The position numbers were made by a program, and so were the translations under genes. From Selenomonadaceae bacterium (GTDB lineage Bacteria; Bacillota; Negativicutes; Selenomonadales; Selenomonadaceae), in contig JAFXQM010000023.1 of assembly GCA_017527075.1 (NCBI GenBank), positions 1-64,000 of the forward strand: a stretch of DNA of 64,000 nt. Reading direction: 5' to 3'. Under the pieces are notes generated by a model. The model was not told where the DNA came from, did no database searches, and saw only the letters and a program-made list of their open reading frames with translations. This document shows, piece by piece, positions 26,084 through 34,081 of the stretch. Each line of letters opens with the position of its first letter. Position 1 is the first letter of the stretch.

Positions 26084-26500
26084 TTACAGGAAGAGGAAGA
26101 GCAACGCGCCGACGAACATCACGACGCTGAAACTGTGCAGCGCGTTTTGGACGGCGCGATTGTGTTTGCCGGCGAGGACTCCGAGCAATGGGCGCAACAA
26201 AAAAATCAGCAGAGCGGCTGACAAAAAGAAAAGCGGCTTATCCGCTTCGGCGAGGCTGTAAATGAGCATGACCGCCGATATCGCCACGCCACTCGTCTCC
26301 GCGTGCGTGAGTTTCATTTTGAGTTTCGTTTCGGGCGGCAAAGATTTTTCTGCGTCCTCTTGAGCTTGCGTCTCGCTGTCGACGAAATTTTTACTGCGAA
26401 AAGTTTTCGGGCGCGCGTCAGAAATTTTTTCCGCGTAAAGGTCGTCGTCCGAATCTTCCACAGCGTAAAGGTCATCGTCATTAAATTTTTTATCGTCCAT
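26084..26500 (-). CDS. Small membrane protein of unknown function
   Basis: A 138-residue protein. The acidic N-terminal half contains a near repeat ([10 protein letters not shown] and [10 protein letters not shown]). Two or three membrane segments follow ([41 protein letters not shown]). ATG at 26500 follows GGAAAATTTT and lies inside the last codons of the cobA-hemD gene (11-bp overlap), so it is translated from the same mRNA. No family was recognised and no function is proposed. Confidence 0.6.
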   Translation of the reverse strand: MDDKKFNDDDLYAVEDSDDDLYAEKISDARPKTFRSKNFVDSETQAQEDAEKSLPPETKLKMKLTHAETSGVAISAVMLIYSLAEADKPLFFLSAALLIFLLRPLLGVLAGKHNRAVQNALHSFSVVMFVGALLFLFL

Positions 26501-27947
26501 AAAATTTTCCAATCGCCTCGACGAGTCCGTCAATCGTAAATTTTTCCGCGACGACCGCCGGCATCACTCCGAAGCTTTGCAAAGTTTGAGCGGTTATCGG
26601 ACCGATGGCAGCCGTCGGAAATTTTTTCAGCGCGTCGACGCCGTGAGCCGCCGCAAAATTTTTCACCGTCGAAGAGCTCGTGAACGTCGCCAAGTCAATC
26701 GCGTCGAAGTCAATCTGCGCGGACACTTCGGGCAAAGTTTTGTAAGCGGGAGCGACCGTGACTTCCGCGCCGAAATTTTTCAAGGCTTCGGGCAAAACGT
26801 CGCGCGCCTCCTCCGCCCGCGCCAGCAAAATTTTTTTCCCGCCGACGAAATTTTTTAAAGCCTCCGCCAAACTCTCCGCGACAAAATCTTTCGGCACCAC
26901 GTCCGCGACGATTCCGCAGTTCAAAAGTTTTTCCGCCGTGGCCACTCCGATTGCCGCCACCTTGTTCAAAGCCCGCGCGTCCAGCCCGTGAAGTTTCAGC
27001 CGCGTAAAAAATTTTTCCACGCCGTTCGCGCTCGTGAAGATTATCCAGTCGAAGCCGCGAAGATTTTTTATCGCCGCGTCCAGCTGTCGGAAATTGTCTG
27101 ACGGCTCGGCGATTTTTATTGTCGGGCACTCGATGACTTCCACGCCCAAATTTTTCAGCGCGCTTGAAAGTTTCGACACTTGAGCCCGCGCGCGCGTCAC
27201 CAAAATTTTTTTCCCGAAGAGCGGACGCGTCTCGAACCACCGAAGTTGCTCGCGAAGATTGACGACCTCGCCGACGACGAAAATCGCGGGCGGCGAAATT
27301 TTTTTGCTCGGAGCCTCTGCCAGCGTCGTGAGCAAAACTTTTTGCGCGGGCTTCGTGCCCCAGCGAATCAATGCGGCGGGCGTATCGGGCGCGCGTCCGT
27401 GCTCGATGAGTTTGCTGACGATTTGCGGCAAGTTCGCCACGCCCATGAGAAAAATCAGCGTGTCGACAGCCGTGGAAATTTTTTCCCAGCGAATTGTCGA
27501 TTCGGGTTTCGTCGGGTCTTCGTGCCCGGTGACGACCGCGAAGCTCGCGGCGAGTCCTCTGTGCGTGACGGGAATGCCCGCGTATGCCGGAACCGCCACC
27601 GCGCTCGTGACGCCGGGGACAATCTCGAACGGCAAATTTTTTTCGCGCAGGAAGAGAGCCTCCTCGCCGCCGCGCCCGAATACGAACGGGTCGCCGCCCT
27701 TGAGCCGCACGACGATTTTATTTTGCCGCGCCTCCTCCGCCAGCAACCGATTTATTTCCTCCTGCTTGAGCGTGTGCTTGCCCGCCGATTTTCCCACGTA
27801 AATTTTTTTCGCGCCCGCGCAGAAATTTAAAATCGCGTCGTCGGCGAGTCGGTCATAAATCACGACGTCCGCCGCCCGCAAAAGTTTGCAAGCCTTCAGC
27901 GTCAAAAGTCCGACGTCGCCGGGCCCCGCGCCCACAAGATAAACCAT
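26490..27947 (-). CDS. cobA-hemD: Uroporphyrinogen-III C-methyltransferase / uroporphyrinogen-III synthase fusion
   Basis: A 485-residue fusion. Residues 1-240 form the SUMT domain: VYLVGAGPGDVGLLTLKA, YDRLADDAIL, RLKGGDPFVFGRGGEEA, VPGVTSAVAVPAYAGIPVTHR, and TLIFLMGV. The remainder is a HemD domain (ILVTRARAQ, WIIFTSANGVEKF, ALNKVAAIG, AIGPITAQTL). It closes the tetrapyrrole ring and makes precorrin-2 for B12 or sirohaem, relevant because the mutase in this window needs B12. Such fusions are common in Firmicutes. ATG at 27947 has GGAGATG upstream and a good promoter. Other hem and cob genes are outside the window. Confidence 0.92.
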   Translation of the reverse strand: MVYLVGAGPGDVGLLTLKACKLLRAADVVIYDRLADDAILNFCAGAKKIYVGKSAGKHTLKQEEINRLLAEEARQNKIVVRLKGGDPFVFGRGGEEALFLREKNLPFEIVPGVTSAVAVPAYAGIPVTHRGLAASFAVVTGHEDPTKPESTIRWEKISTAVDTLIFLMGVANLPQIVSKLIEHGRAPDTPAALIRWGTKPAQKVLLTTLAEAPSKKISPPAIFVVGEVVNLREQLRWFETRPLFGKKILVTRARAQVSKLSSALKNLGVEVIECPTIKIAEPSDNFRQLDAAIKNLRGFDWIIFTSANGVEKFFTRLKLHGLDARALNKVAAIGVATAEKLLNCGIVADVVPKDFVAESLAEALKNFVGGKKILLARAEEARDVLPEALKNFGAEVTVAPAYKTLPEVSAQIDFDAIDLATFTSSSTVKNFAAAHGVDALKKFPTAAIGPITAQTLQSFGVMPAVVAEKFTIDGLVEAIGKFYGR

Positions 27948-27974
27948 TTAATCATCTCCGAAAATTTTTCCGTG

Positions 27975-28003
27975 ATTATATTTCGCGCGGGAAATTTTTT
28001 CAA
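27975..28003 (-). promoter_or_regulatory. Promoter of cobA-hemD
   Basis: TTGAAA and TATAAT with a 17-bp spacer on the minus strand, about 28 bp upstream of the start codon. Confidence 0.75.
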
Positions 28004-28031
28004 CGGCAAAAAACTCTTCAGCGCATTTTGT

Positions 28032-28060
28032 TTGACGGCGAAAAAATTTTTTGTTAAAGT
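28032..28060 (+). promoter_or_regulatory. Promoter of the GG-leader gene
   Basis: TTGACG and TAAAGT with a 17-bp spacer, divergent from the cobA-hemD promoter. Confidence 0.6.
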
Positions 28061-28121
28061 CTGTAACGAAATGGAATTTGGAACGTATAAAGGACAGAAA
28101 AATTTTTGGAGGCTGATAAAA

Positions 28122-28463
28122 ATGGCGAAAGAAATTTTGAAGGACGAAATCTTGAACGACGAGGAACTCGACAATGTGGCGGGCGGCTCGTGGGTGGAAT
28201 TCACAGCCGATATGCTCGACGCGCAAAAACGCGGCATTCCCGGCTTTGAAAATCTCAACCTCACTGACCCCAACAGCGACCTTATCAAGATGATTACCGA
28301 CGACAAATTGCGTCATCAATATGTTGATAAGGTGGGCGCAGTCTTCGCCTCGCACGGAATCACCATGGAATATAACGGAAAATTCTTTGAAAGCAACGTT
28401 TACACCTATCAAGGCAAACAAATCACTCGCGAACAAGCTTGGAATATAGTTGACGGCAAATAA
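28122..28463 (+). CDS. Double-glycine leader peptide-like secreted protein
   Basis: A 113-residue protein. Its first 22 residues (LKDEILNDEELDNVAGG ends this part) match the double-glycine leader of bacteriocin-type and related exported peptides, cut by C39 peptidase-type exporters behind GG. The following 91 residues (SWVEFTADMLDAQ onwards) are polar, without Cys or an obvious membrane helix, unlike a typical bacteriocin core. An NHLP or Nif11-type precursor is an alternative. ATG is preceded by TGGAGG. The gene is monocistronic with its own promoter and terminator. No exporter, modification enzyme or immunity gene is near. Confidence 0.6.
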   Translation: MAKEILKDEILNDEELDNVAGGSWVEFTADMLDAQKRGIPGFENLNLTDPNSDLIKMITDDKLRHQYVDKVGAVFASHGITMEYNGKFFESNVYTYQGKQITREQAWNIVDGK

Positions 28464-28479
28464 TTCACAGCTCTCTCAA

Positions 28480-28518
28480 AAAAATCCCTTCGGCGATAAT
28501 GTCGGAGGGATTTTTTTT
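28480..28518 (+). terminator. Terminator after the GG-leader gene
   Basis: Stem TCCCTTCGGC/GTCGGAGGGA (with a mismatch) followed by TTTTTTTT. It lies between two convergent genes. Confidence 0.75.
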
Positions 28519-28521
28519 ATT

Positions 28522-29712
28522 TTATCGCTGACCCAAATAATGATTGACGAATTGCTGAGCCGTGCGCCCGTTGCGCCCCGAATGCGACATCTCCCAGCGC
28601 AAACCTTCCAGCCGCAAAGTTTCCGCGTCCAACTCCACGCCGCGCCGCTTTAACATGCTGCGAATAATTTCAAGATACTCCGCCTGCGTCGGCGCGTAAT
28701 AATGGATAATCAGCCCGAAGCGGTCGGACAGGGAAATGGTTTCGTTCGCGCTGTCGTCGCGGTAAAGTTCGTCGTGGTCTTCTGAGCGGTCGCGCCACGT
28801 TTCCCGAATCAAATGCCGCCGATTGCTCGTCGCGTAAATCAAAACATTTTCCGGCCGAGATTCGACGCCGCCCTCGATTGCAGACTTCAGATATTTGTAT
28901 TCCGCCTCCGACTCCTCGAAGGACAAATCGTCCAGGAAGATGATGAACCGCTTGCTTAAAAATTTTCTCAGCGTCTCCATGAGGTCGGGCAAATATTTCA
29001 GCTGCGGTTTGGTGAGCTGAACGAGGCGCAGACCCTGCGAGTAATATTCGTTGACCAGAGCTTTGACGCCTGAAGATTTTCCCGTGCCGCGCGTGCCCAC
29101 GAGTAAAACGTTGTTGGCGGGCTTGCCGCTGACAAAGGCGGTCGTGTTGCCCGTCAAAAGTTCTTTCTGGTGCGCGTAACCGATTAAGTCGTCGAGGCGA
29201 ATCGTTTCGAAGTGGCGAATGCCGACGATATTTTTTTCTGCGGCGTCCCAGCGGAAGGCACGATAAGTCGCAATGTCGCCGTAACCGAATCGCCGCCAGT
29301 GTTCGATGAACGCGTCGGCAATTTCTTCCGCGTCGATTAAATTTTCCAGCCGCCGCAAAAGTTCGTTGAAAGATTCGTCGGCGGTGGCGGCGGTCGGCTT
29401 GTAAAGGTTGAGGAGTTTCAAATCGCTCCAGAGTTCGCCGCGAAGAATCGGCAACAAAATTTCCACGTCGTGAACAAAAATTTCGCGGAGGCTCTCGCCG
29501 ATTTTCCCGCCGCGCATTTCAATCGAAGTCGAAATTAAATTCGGCTCGTGCGCCAGCAGATAAATCAGGTACGCGCGATAAAGATTGCCGCTCAAGCCGA
29601 GGAGTTCCGCCCGCTCGACGAGATGAGATGCCGTTTCAAATTTGTCCGCCGCGCCGTCGAAAATTTCCGTGTCCAAAAGATTGCGGCAAACGATTAAGCC
29701 TTGCAAATTCAT
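28522..29712 (-). CDS. DUF815-family AAA+ ATPase
   Basis: A 396-residue ATPase. The N-terminal half is a helical region. Residues from about 200 on form a DUF815 domain with Walker A LLVGTRGTGKSSG, Walker B FIIFLDDLSFEE, IYATSNRRHLI, and SLSDRFGLIIHY with the arginine finger region. ATG at 29712 follows AAAGGATTTTAAA. DUF815 proteins are widespread in Firmicutes and proteobacteria; their role is not established and none is offered. The gene is separated from the phosphoesterase by a tandem repeat region. Confidence 0.85.
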   Translation of the reverse strand: MNLQGLIVCRNLLDTEIFDGAADKFETASHLVERAELLGLSGNLYRAYLIYLLAHEPNLISTSIEMRGGKIGESLREIFVHDVEILLPILRGELWSDLKLLNLYKPTAATADESFNELLRRLENLIDAEEIADAFIEHWRRFGYGDIATYRAFRWDAAEKNIVGIRHFETIRLDDLIGYAHQKELLTGNTTAFVSGKPANNVLLVGTRGTGKSSGVKALVNEYYSQGLRLVQLTKPQLKYLPDLMETLRKFLSKRFIIFLDDLSFEESEAEYKYLKSAIEGGVESRPENVLIYATSNRRHLIRETWRDRSEDHDELYRDDSANETISLSDRFGLIIHYYAPTQAEYLEIIRSMLKRRGVELDAETLRLEGLRWEMSHSGRNGRTAQQFVNHYLGQR

Positions 29713-29745
29713 TTTAAAATCCTTTCTGTTGTTCAAAAAATTTTT

Positions 29746-29858
29746 CCGCCGTTCACCGACGCTCGACGCCCGCAAAATTTTCCGCCGCATGCAACGCTCG
29801 ACGTCCGCGAAAAAATTTCCAGCCGCTCGCCGACGCTCGCCGTCCGCGAAAAAATTTT
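29746..29858 (-). repeat. Three degenerate tandem units of 36-40 bp
   Basis: Units share ACGCTCGmCGyCCGCGAAAA, separated by CCGCC or CAGCCGCTC, and lie between the phosphoesterase stop and the DUF815 start. This is another local tandem duplication at a gene end. Confidence 0.75.
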
Positions 29859-31084
29859 CAGCCCTTTGTCAGCGTGAAGTCGTCCAAAATTTTTCCGTCG
29901 ACAGTTTGAGCCGTCAATTTTATTTCGTCCGCACGAACGTCAAGCACGATGAAACTCTCGGGCTCGCCGCGCAGGTCGGGCGCAGTCACGTCGTCAATCG
30001 CCGAATGCGGCTCGACATATTTTTGGTCGCCCGCCCGCCCGCACAAAATGTAAGTCGTGCCCCGCGAAGATTTTTTCCGCGCGAAAATTTTTCCGCGGTT
30101 GCGATAAGTGTGCAGGTGCCCCGTGAAAACCAAATCAATCTCCAGCTCGTCGAACAGCTCCAAAAATCTGTCGGCGATGTCGTTGAACGTGTCCTGCGCG
30201 TAATCGTAAATATCTTTGTGCATGAGGACAATTTTCCACGGGCGAGTGACGTTGGCGGCGTCGCGGCGGAAAAAATATTCTTGCGCGGACTGAAGATTCG
30301 GATGGAACTTTTCCAGCTCGGCGAACTGCGTGTTCAAGATAAAAAAATGAGCCGCGCCGAAGTCGAAGGAATAAAAATATCCGCCGAGATTTTTGGCTCC
30401 GTTGTCGGGCAAGGCGAACTGATTCAGGTAACCTGTCGGCAGCGCGTTGAACCAATCGACGCCGTAACATTCGTGGTTGCCCATGACCGGCGCAAAAATT
30501 TTTCCCGCCAAAAGTTTCGTCGCCGCCAAATTCCACGCGCGCCACTGATAATCCGCCTCGCCGTTGTCGACCAAATCGCCGACGACCGTCACCAGCTCCG
30601 CGTCGGGAAATTTTTCGTGAGCGGTGTCCGCCGTCCGCTGCCACACTTCGTAATGCTCGCACTGGCTGTCCGCGAAGATTAACATTTGGAACGCGCCGTC
30701 GCCCGCCGTCCTCAGCTCCTGCCAAGCCGTCGCCCGTTCGCCCGAAATGATTCGGAACTTGTAAAGACTTGCGGGCTTGAGATTTTCCAGCGCGCACGAG
30801 CAAATTGATTCGCGCCGAGTGACTTCAGAGAAGTGAGCCGCCTCCTCGCCGACGAGCTGCCACTCCACCGAAAAATTTTCGTCCGAGTCCGCCTGCCACA
30901 TTATCATCCGCGACGACCGCGAATCGCGCGTGACGACCTGCCGCAAAAATTTTACACTCGTCAGCGGCGCGTATCCGTCCTGCGGCGTGTGAAGTTCTTC
31001 GAGCCGTGACGCCTCCGCCAATTTCGGGAAATATGCTCCGAGTCCGAGCGCGATTAAAATCTTCAGGAAAAATCTTCTGCTCAT
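29858..31084 (-). CDS. Tat-exported metallophosphoesterase (purple acid phosphatase-like)
   Basis: A 408-residue protein. The N-terminus SRRFFLK followed by a hydrophobic stretch is a twin-arginine signal. A fibronectin-like N-terminal domain of the purple-phosphatase type follows (about residues 45-150). The catalytic domain has FADSQ, VGDLVDNG, MGNHECYG, LMHKDIYDY and FTGHLHTYRN, which supply metal ligands. The first motif reads DSQ rather than DxH, so one ligand may differ. Tat export suggests that the metal is inserted in the cytoplasm. The start overlaps the stop of the upstream thioesterase (ATGA), indicating coupling. Confidence 0.82.
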   Translation of the reverse strand: MSRRFFLKILIALGLGAYFPKLAEASRLEELHTPQDGYAPLTSVKFLRQVVTRDSRSSRMIMWQADSDENFSVEWQLVGEEAAHFSEVTRRESICSCALENLKPASLYKFRIISGERATAWQELRTAGDGAFQMLIFADSQCEHYEVWQRTADTAHEKFPDAELVTVVGDLVDNGEADYQWRAWNLAATKLLAGKIFAPVMGNHECYGVDWFNALPTGYLNQFALPDNGAKNLGGYFYSFDFGAAHFFILNTQFAELEKFHPNLQSAQEYFFRRDAANVTRPWKIVLMHKDIYDYAQDTFNDIADRFLELFDELEIDLVFTGHLHTYRNRGKIFARKKSSRGTTYILCGRAGDQKYVEPHSAIDDVTAPDLRGEPESFIVLDVRADEIKLTAQTVDGKILDDFTLTKG

Positions 31085-31482
31085 TCCAAACCTTTTCCGA
31101 GTCGCGAGAAATATTTTTCGGGCAGCCGACAAATTTTTCCGCCGCTCGTGAAGACGTTGGTCGAGTTGCCCTCCGCCAAAATTTTTTCGTCGCCGCACCT
31201 GCGAATCACGTAATTGAATTTCATCTTCGCCTTGGTCAGAGCCTCGGCACTCGTCACAATCTCCACCACGTCATCGAACTTCGCGGGCGCATGAAACTTC
31301 GCGTCGACTTCGACAATCGGGAAAAGGATTCCGTCGCTCATCATCTCGTTCAAATCAATTCCGAGCGCGCGCAAAAATTCCACGCGCCCCGTCTCGAACC
31401 AGCGAATGTAATTGGCGTGGTGCACGACGCCCATCGTATCCGTGTCAAAAAATTTTACGCGGTGAATCGTTTTTATTTCCAT
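31081..31482 (-). CDS. YbgC-type hotdog thioesterase (4HBT family)
   Basis: A 133-residue single hotdog domain with VKFFDTDTMGVVHHANYIRWFE, the Asp and His pair typical of 4-hydroxybenzoyl-CoA thioesterase-like enzymes such as YbgC. It would hydrolyse an acyl-CoA thioester; the substrate is unknown. ATG at 31482 lies 7 nt after AAGGAGGT. An in-frame start at 31512 would run through the SD and was not used. It is in an operon with the Tat phosphoesterase and divergent from bioY. Confidence 0.82.
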   Translation of the reverse strand: MEIKTIHRVKFFDTDTMGVVHHANYIRWFETGRVEFLRALGIDLNEMMSDGILFPIVEVDAKFHAPAKFDDVVEIVTSAEALTKAKMKFNYVIRRCGDEKILAEGNSTNVFTSGGKICRLPEKYFSRLGKGLE

Positions 31483-31555
31483 TGACTGACCTCCTTGGCG
31501 GAAGTATATCATATCGCCGCCGAGTCTGCTACAACGAACGGAGCGTCAACTTTAT

Positions 31556-31608
31556 CATTAACCTTGAAAAATTTTTCGGTTGACAAAAAGAAACGCCGCG
31601 TGTATTTT
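31556..31608 (+). promoter_or_regulatory. bioY promoter with probable BirA operator
   Basis: TTGACA (31580-31585) and TATTTT (31603-31608) with a 17-bp spacer. Overlapping the -35 is an inverted repeat CATTAACC-N14-GGTTGACAA, which matches the shape of BirA (biotin repressor) operators, TTGTwAACC-N14-GGTTwACAA. Repression by biotin-loaded BirA would control biotin import and synthesis. The operator identity is inferred from the sequence and from the genes downstream. Confidence 0.65.
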
Positions 31609-31643
31609 TATCTGGCATCGTTAACCGAAAGGAGATACGCACC

Positions 31644-32189
31644 TTGAGATTGAGCAACAGAGAGTTGGTCTTTGTGGGATTGTTCGCGGCACTGATTACG
31701 CTTGGCACATTCATCAGGATACCGATTGGCGCAGATTTTTACACGTTGCAATTTTTGTTCACGCTGACGGCGGGGCTGGTCTTGGGAGAAAAGTTGGGCG
31801 CGTTGGCGGTCGGCGTTTACGTTTTGCTGGGCTTGGTCGGAGTTCCCGTCTTCGCGTCGGGCGGCGGGATTAGTTACCTCTTCAAGCCGACGTTCGGTTA
31901 CTTGGTCGGATTCATATTGCAGGCTTGGTTCTGCGGAAAATTTTCGCGGCAGTTGTCCGTCATAAACTTCAAAAATATTTTCGCGATAAATTTGCTCGGC
32001 ATGCTGATAGTTTACGTGATTGGCATGAGCTGGCTTTACCTCGTTTCCAATTACGTAATCGACGCGCCGCTGACGCTGTGGGTGCTGTTCATCGACAGCT
32101 TCGTGCTGCAAGTGTTGCCCGACGGATTCTTGTGCGTCTTGGCCGCGATTTTGTCTTTGCGTCTCAGAAAAGCGGGGATATGGTTTTGA
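31644..32189 (+). CDS. bioY: Biotin transporter BioY
   Basis: A 181-residue membrane protein, the substrate-binding S-component of an ECF-type biotin transporter. It has six hydrophobic segments with the family segments ALITLGTFIRIPI, TLQFLFTLTAGLVLG and GGGISYLFKPTFGYLVGF. The start is TTG behind AAGGAG. The energising ECF genes (ecfA, ecfT) are not in the window, so it would use shared ones or act alone. It overlaps bioD by one base (TGATG). Confidence 0.92.
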   Translation: MRLSNRELVFVGLFAALITLGTFIRIPIGADFYTLQFLFTLTAGLVLGEKLGALAVGVYVLLGLVGVPVFASGGGISYLFKPTFGYLVGFILQAWFCGKFSRQLSVINFKNIFAINLLGMLIVYVIGMSWLYLVSNYVIDAPLTLWVLFIDSFVLQVLPDGFLCVLAAILSLRLRKAGIWF

Positions 32190-32839
32190 TGAGCAAAAAT
32201 ATTTTCGTGACCGGCACGGGCACCGACGTCGGGAAAACTTTTGTGACGGCTCTGCTGATAAAAAATTTTCGGGCACGAGGAATTTCGGCGGGTTATTACA
32301 AGTTCGCGGCTTCGGGCGAAGAAATTGACAACCTCCCCGCCGACGCGTGGCACGTAAAAAAAATCGCCGCCCTGCCCGACGAAAAATTTGTGTCGTACTC
32401 TTACAAAGAATCCGTGTCCCCGCATTTGGCGGCGAAGATTGAAAACCGCCCGATAGAAATTTCCGTGCTCGAACGCGACTTCATCACGGCGCAGAAAAAT
32501 TTTGAGGTCCTCGTCGTCGAAGGCAGCGGAGGAATTCTTTGTCCCTTGCGCTGGGATGACGAAAAATTTCTCCTGAGCGATGTCGTCAAGAGATTCAACT
32601 TGCCGACGATTATCGTCGCGGATTCGGGGCTCGGCACGATAAACGCCACTGCTTTGACCGCAAAATTTTTGCAGGCGGAAAAAATTCCCGTCAAAGGCGT
32701 GATACTCAATCGCTTCCGCGAAAAATCTTTGCTCGACCTCGACAACGCGAAAATGATTGCCGCGCTGACCGGTCTGCCGATAATCGCCAAAGTTCCCGTG
32801 AACGCTTCGGAGATTGAACTCACGGAAAAAATTTTTTGA
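32189..32839 (+). CDS. bioD: ATP-dependent dethiobiotin synthetase
   Basis: A 216-residue P-loop enzyme that closes the ureido ring of dethiobiotin from diaminopelargonate. P-loop: FVTGTGTDVGKTFVT. Other signatures: YYKFAASGEE, VVEGSGGILCPL with the active-site region, and ILNRF. The ATG overlaps the bioY stop, so the two are translationally coupled under the BirA-type promoter. bioA, bioF and bioB are not present here. The gene would help salvage or complete biotin synthesis, needed for carboxylases such as those of propionate metabolism. Confidence 0.92.
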   Translation: MSKNIFVTGTGTDVGKTFVTALLIKNFRARGISAGYYKFAASGEEIDNLPADAWHVKKIAALPDEKFVSYSYKESVSPHLAAKIENRPIEISVLERDFITAQKNFEVLVVEGSGGILCPLRWDDEKFLLSDVVKRFNLPTIIVADSGLGTINATALTAKFLQAEKIPVKGVILNRFREKSLLDLDNAKMIAALTGLPIIAKVPVNASEIELTEKIF

Positions 32840-32908
32840 CGCAAAGAAAATTTCAAAACGCGGCTTGCCCTTGGAAGGCGGTCGCGATTTTATTTTGCCG
32901 CCGATTAC

Positions 32909-32937
32909 TTGACAACACGAACGTTAAATATTATTTT
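32909..32937 (+). promoter_or_regulatory. Promoter of rsmI
   Basis: TTGACA and TATTTT with a 17-bp spacer, 23 bp upstream of the TTG start. Confidence 0.6.
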
Positions 32938-32960
32938 GAGAAAAAATTGGAGGGCTGAGC

Positions 32961-33776
32961 TTGCTGTACTTGTGCGCGACGCCGATTGGCAACTTGGAGG
33001 ACATGACCTTCCGCGCGATAAAAATTTTGCGCGAGGTAAATTTAATCGCGGCGGAGGACACGCGGCGCACGCGAAAACTTTTGACGCACTTCGAAATCCA
33101 CACGCCGCTGATTCGCTTTGACGAGAACTGCAAAGAATCCGTCGGCAAAAAAATTTTGGAAAGACTTCGGGCGGGCGAATCGGTGGCGGTCGTCAGCGAC
33201 GCGGGCATGCCGGCAATCTCGGACCCCGGCGCGGACTTGGTGAGGCTGGCACTCGGCGCGGGCGTGGAGGTTTGCCCGATACCCGGAGCCAACGCCGCAC
33301 TCAGCGCGCTGATTTGTTCGGGTCTGGACACGACGAAATTTTTATTCGCGGGCTTCGCGCCGAAGACAAAAAAAAATCGCCGTGAGTTTTTGGAAAAGCT
33401 TTCGGCGATTGAGGCGACGATAATTTTTTACGAGGCACCGCATCGGCTGAAAAATTTTTTGGCGGAGCTTTTGGAAGTCTTCGGCGAGCGCGAGGCGGTC
33501 TTGGCGCGGGAGCTGACCAAAGTCCACGAAGAATTTTTGCGCGGGAAAATTTCTGAGCTGCTTGAGAAAATTTCTGAGCCGCGCGGAGAATTCGTCGTGT
33601 TGGTCGAAGGAAAAATTTTCTCGGAGCCGTCGCCGCCCGCAGAAGATATTCCGTCCGTCGTCAAAAAATTTTTGGAGCAGGGGCTCGACAAAAAATCAGC
33701 CATGCGCGAGGCGGCAAAAAAATTCAACGTGAGTCGCCGCAAAATTTACAACGCACTGCTGAAGATTGAGGATTAA
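32961..33776 (+). CDS. rsmI: 16S rRNA (cytidine(1402)-2'-O)-methyltransferase
   Basis: A 271-residue tetrapyrrole-methylase-fold enzyme that 2'-O-methylates C1402 in the ribosomal decoding centre. Signatures: LYLCATPIGNLEDMTFRA, AAEDTRRTRKLL, VVSDAGMPAISDPG, IPGANAALSAL, FAGFAPK, and FYEAPHRL. The C-terminal tail ends with a helix-turn-helix-like segment (MREAAKKFNVSRRKIYNAL), as in many Firmicute members. It starts with TTG behind TTGGAGGG. Confidence 0.95.
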   Translation: MLYLCATPIGNLEDMTFRAIKILREVNLIAAEDTRRTRKLLTHFEIHTPLIRFDENCKESVGKKILERLRAGESVAVVSDAGMPAISDPGADLVRLALGAGVEVCPIPGANAALSALICSGLDTTKFLFAGFAPKTKKNRREFLEKLSAIEATIIFYEAPHRLKNFLAELLEVFGEREAVLARELTKVHEEFLRGKISELLEKISEPRGEFVVLVEGKIFSEPSPPAEDIPSVVKKFLEQGLDKKSAMREAAKKFNVSRRKIYNALLKIED

Positions 33777-33787
33777 CTGCAGCGAAA

Positions 33788-33957
33788 CTGAGGCCGTCAT
33801 GGATGACGGCCGCGCCCGCGCAGAAAACGTGATGTTTTCTCAGCGGGCACGAGCGGCTGACTTCGGGCGCAACGTTCGAGCCATGAACGAGCAGCCGCCC
33901 CCGCGAGGTGCCCTTTTCTTTTGCAACTTTTCTTTTGGGCACGCAAAAGAAAAGTTG
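33788..33957 (+). repeat. Dispersed hairpin repeat, copy 3
   Basis: CTGAGGCCGTC and a perfect GCCGTCAT-GG-ATGACGGC palindrome are followed, after about 100 bp, by GCCCCCGCGAGGTGCCC and the CTTTTCTTTTG/CAAAAGAAAAG hairpin. It fills most of the 305 bp between rsmI and metG; no gene, T-box or riboswitch is apparent in that gap. Confidence 0.7.
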
Positions 33958-34081
33958 ATTCAAAAAAATAAAAGTCATTCATCAACCCGCCGAGCACAAC
34001 GAGCCAAATTGAACGACAGTTGACTTTGCGTCCTTTTGCTTAACCAACGAAAGGACTTCAAATAAAACAGGAGGACACTCA

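Noticed and set aside
33960..34081. T-box or other riboswitch before metG
   Set aside because: No specifier-type stem, no GGUGG antiterminator bulge and no terminator next to the start codon.
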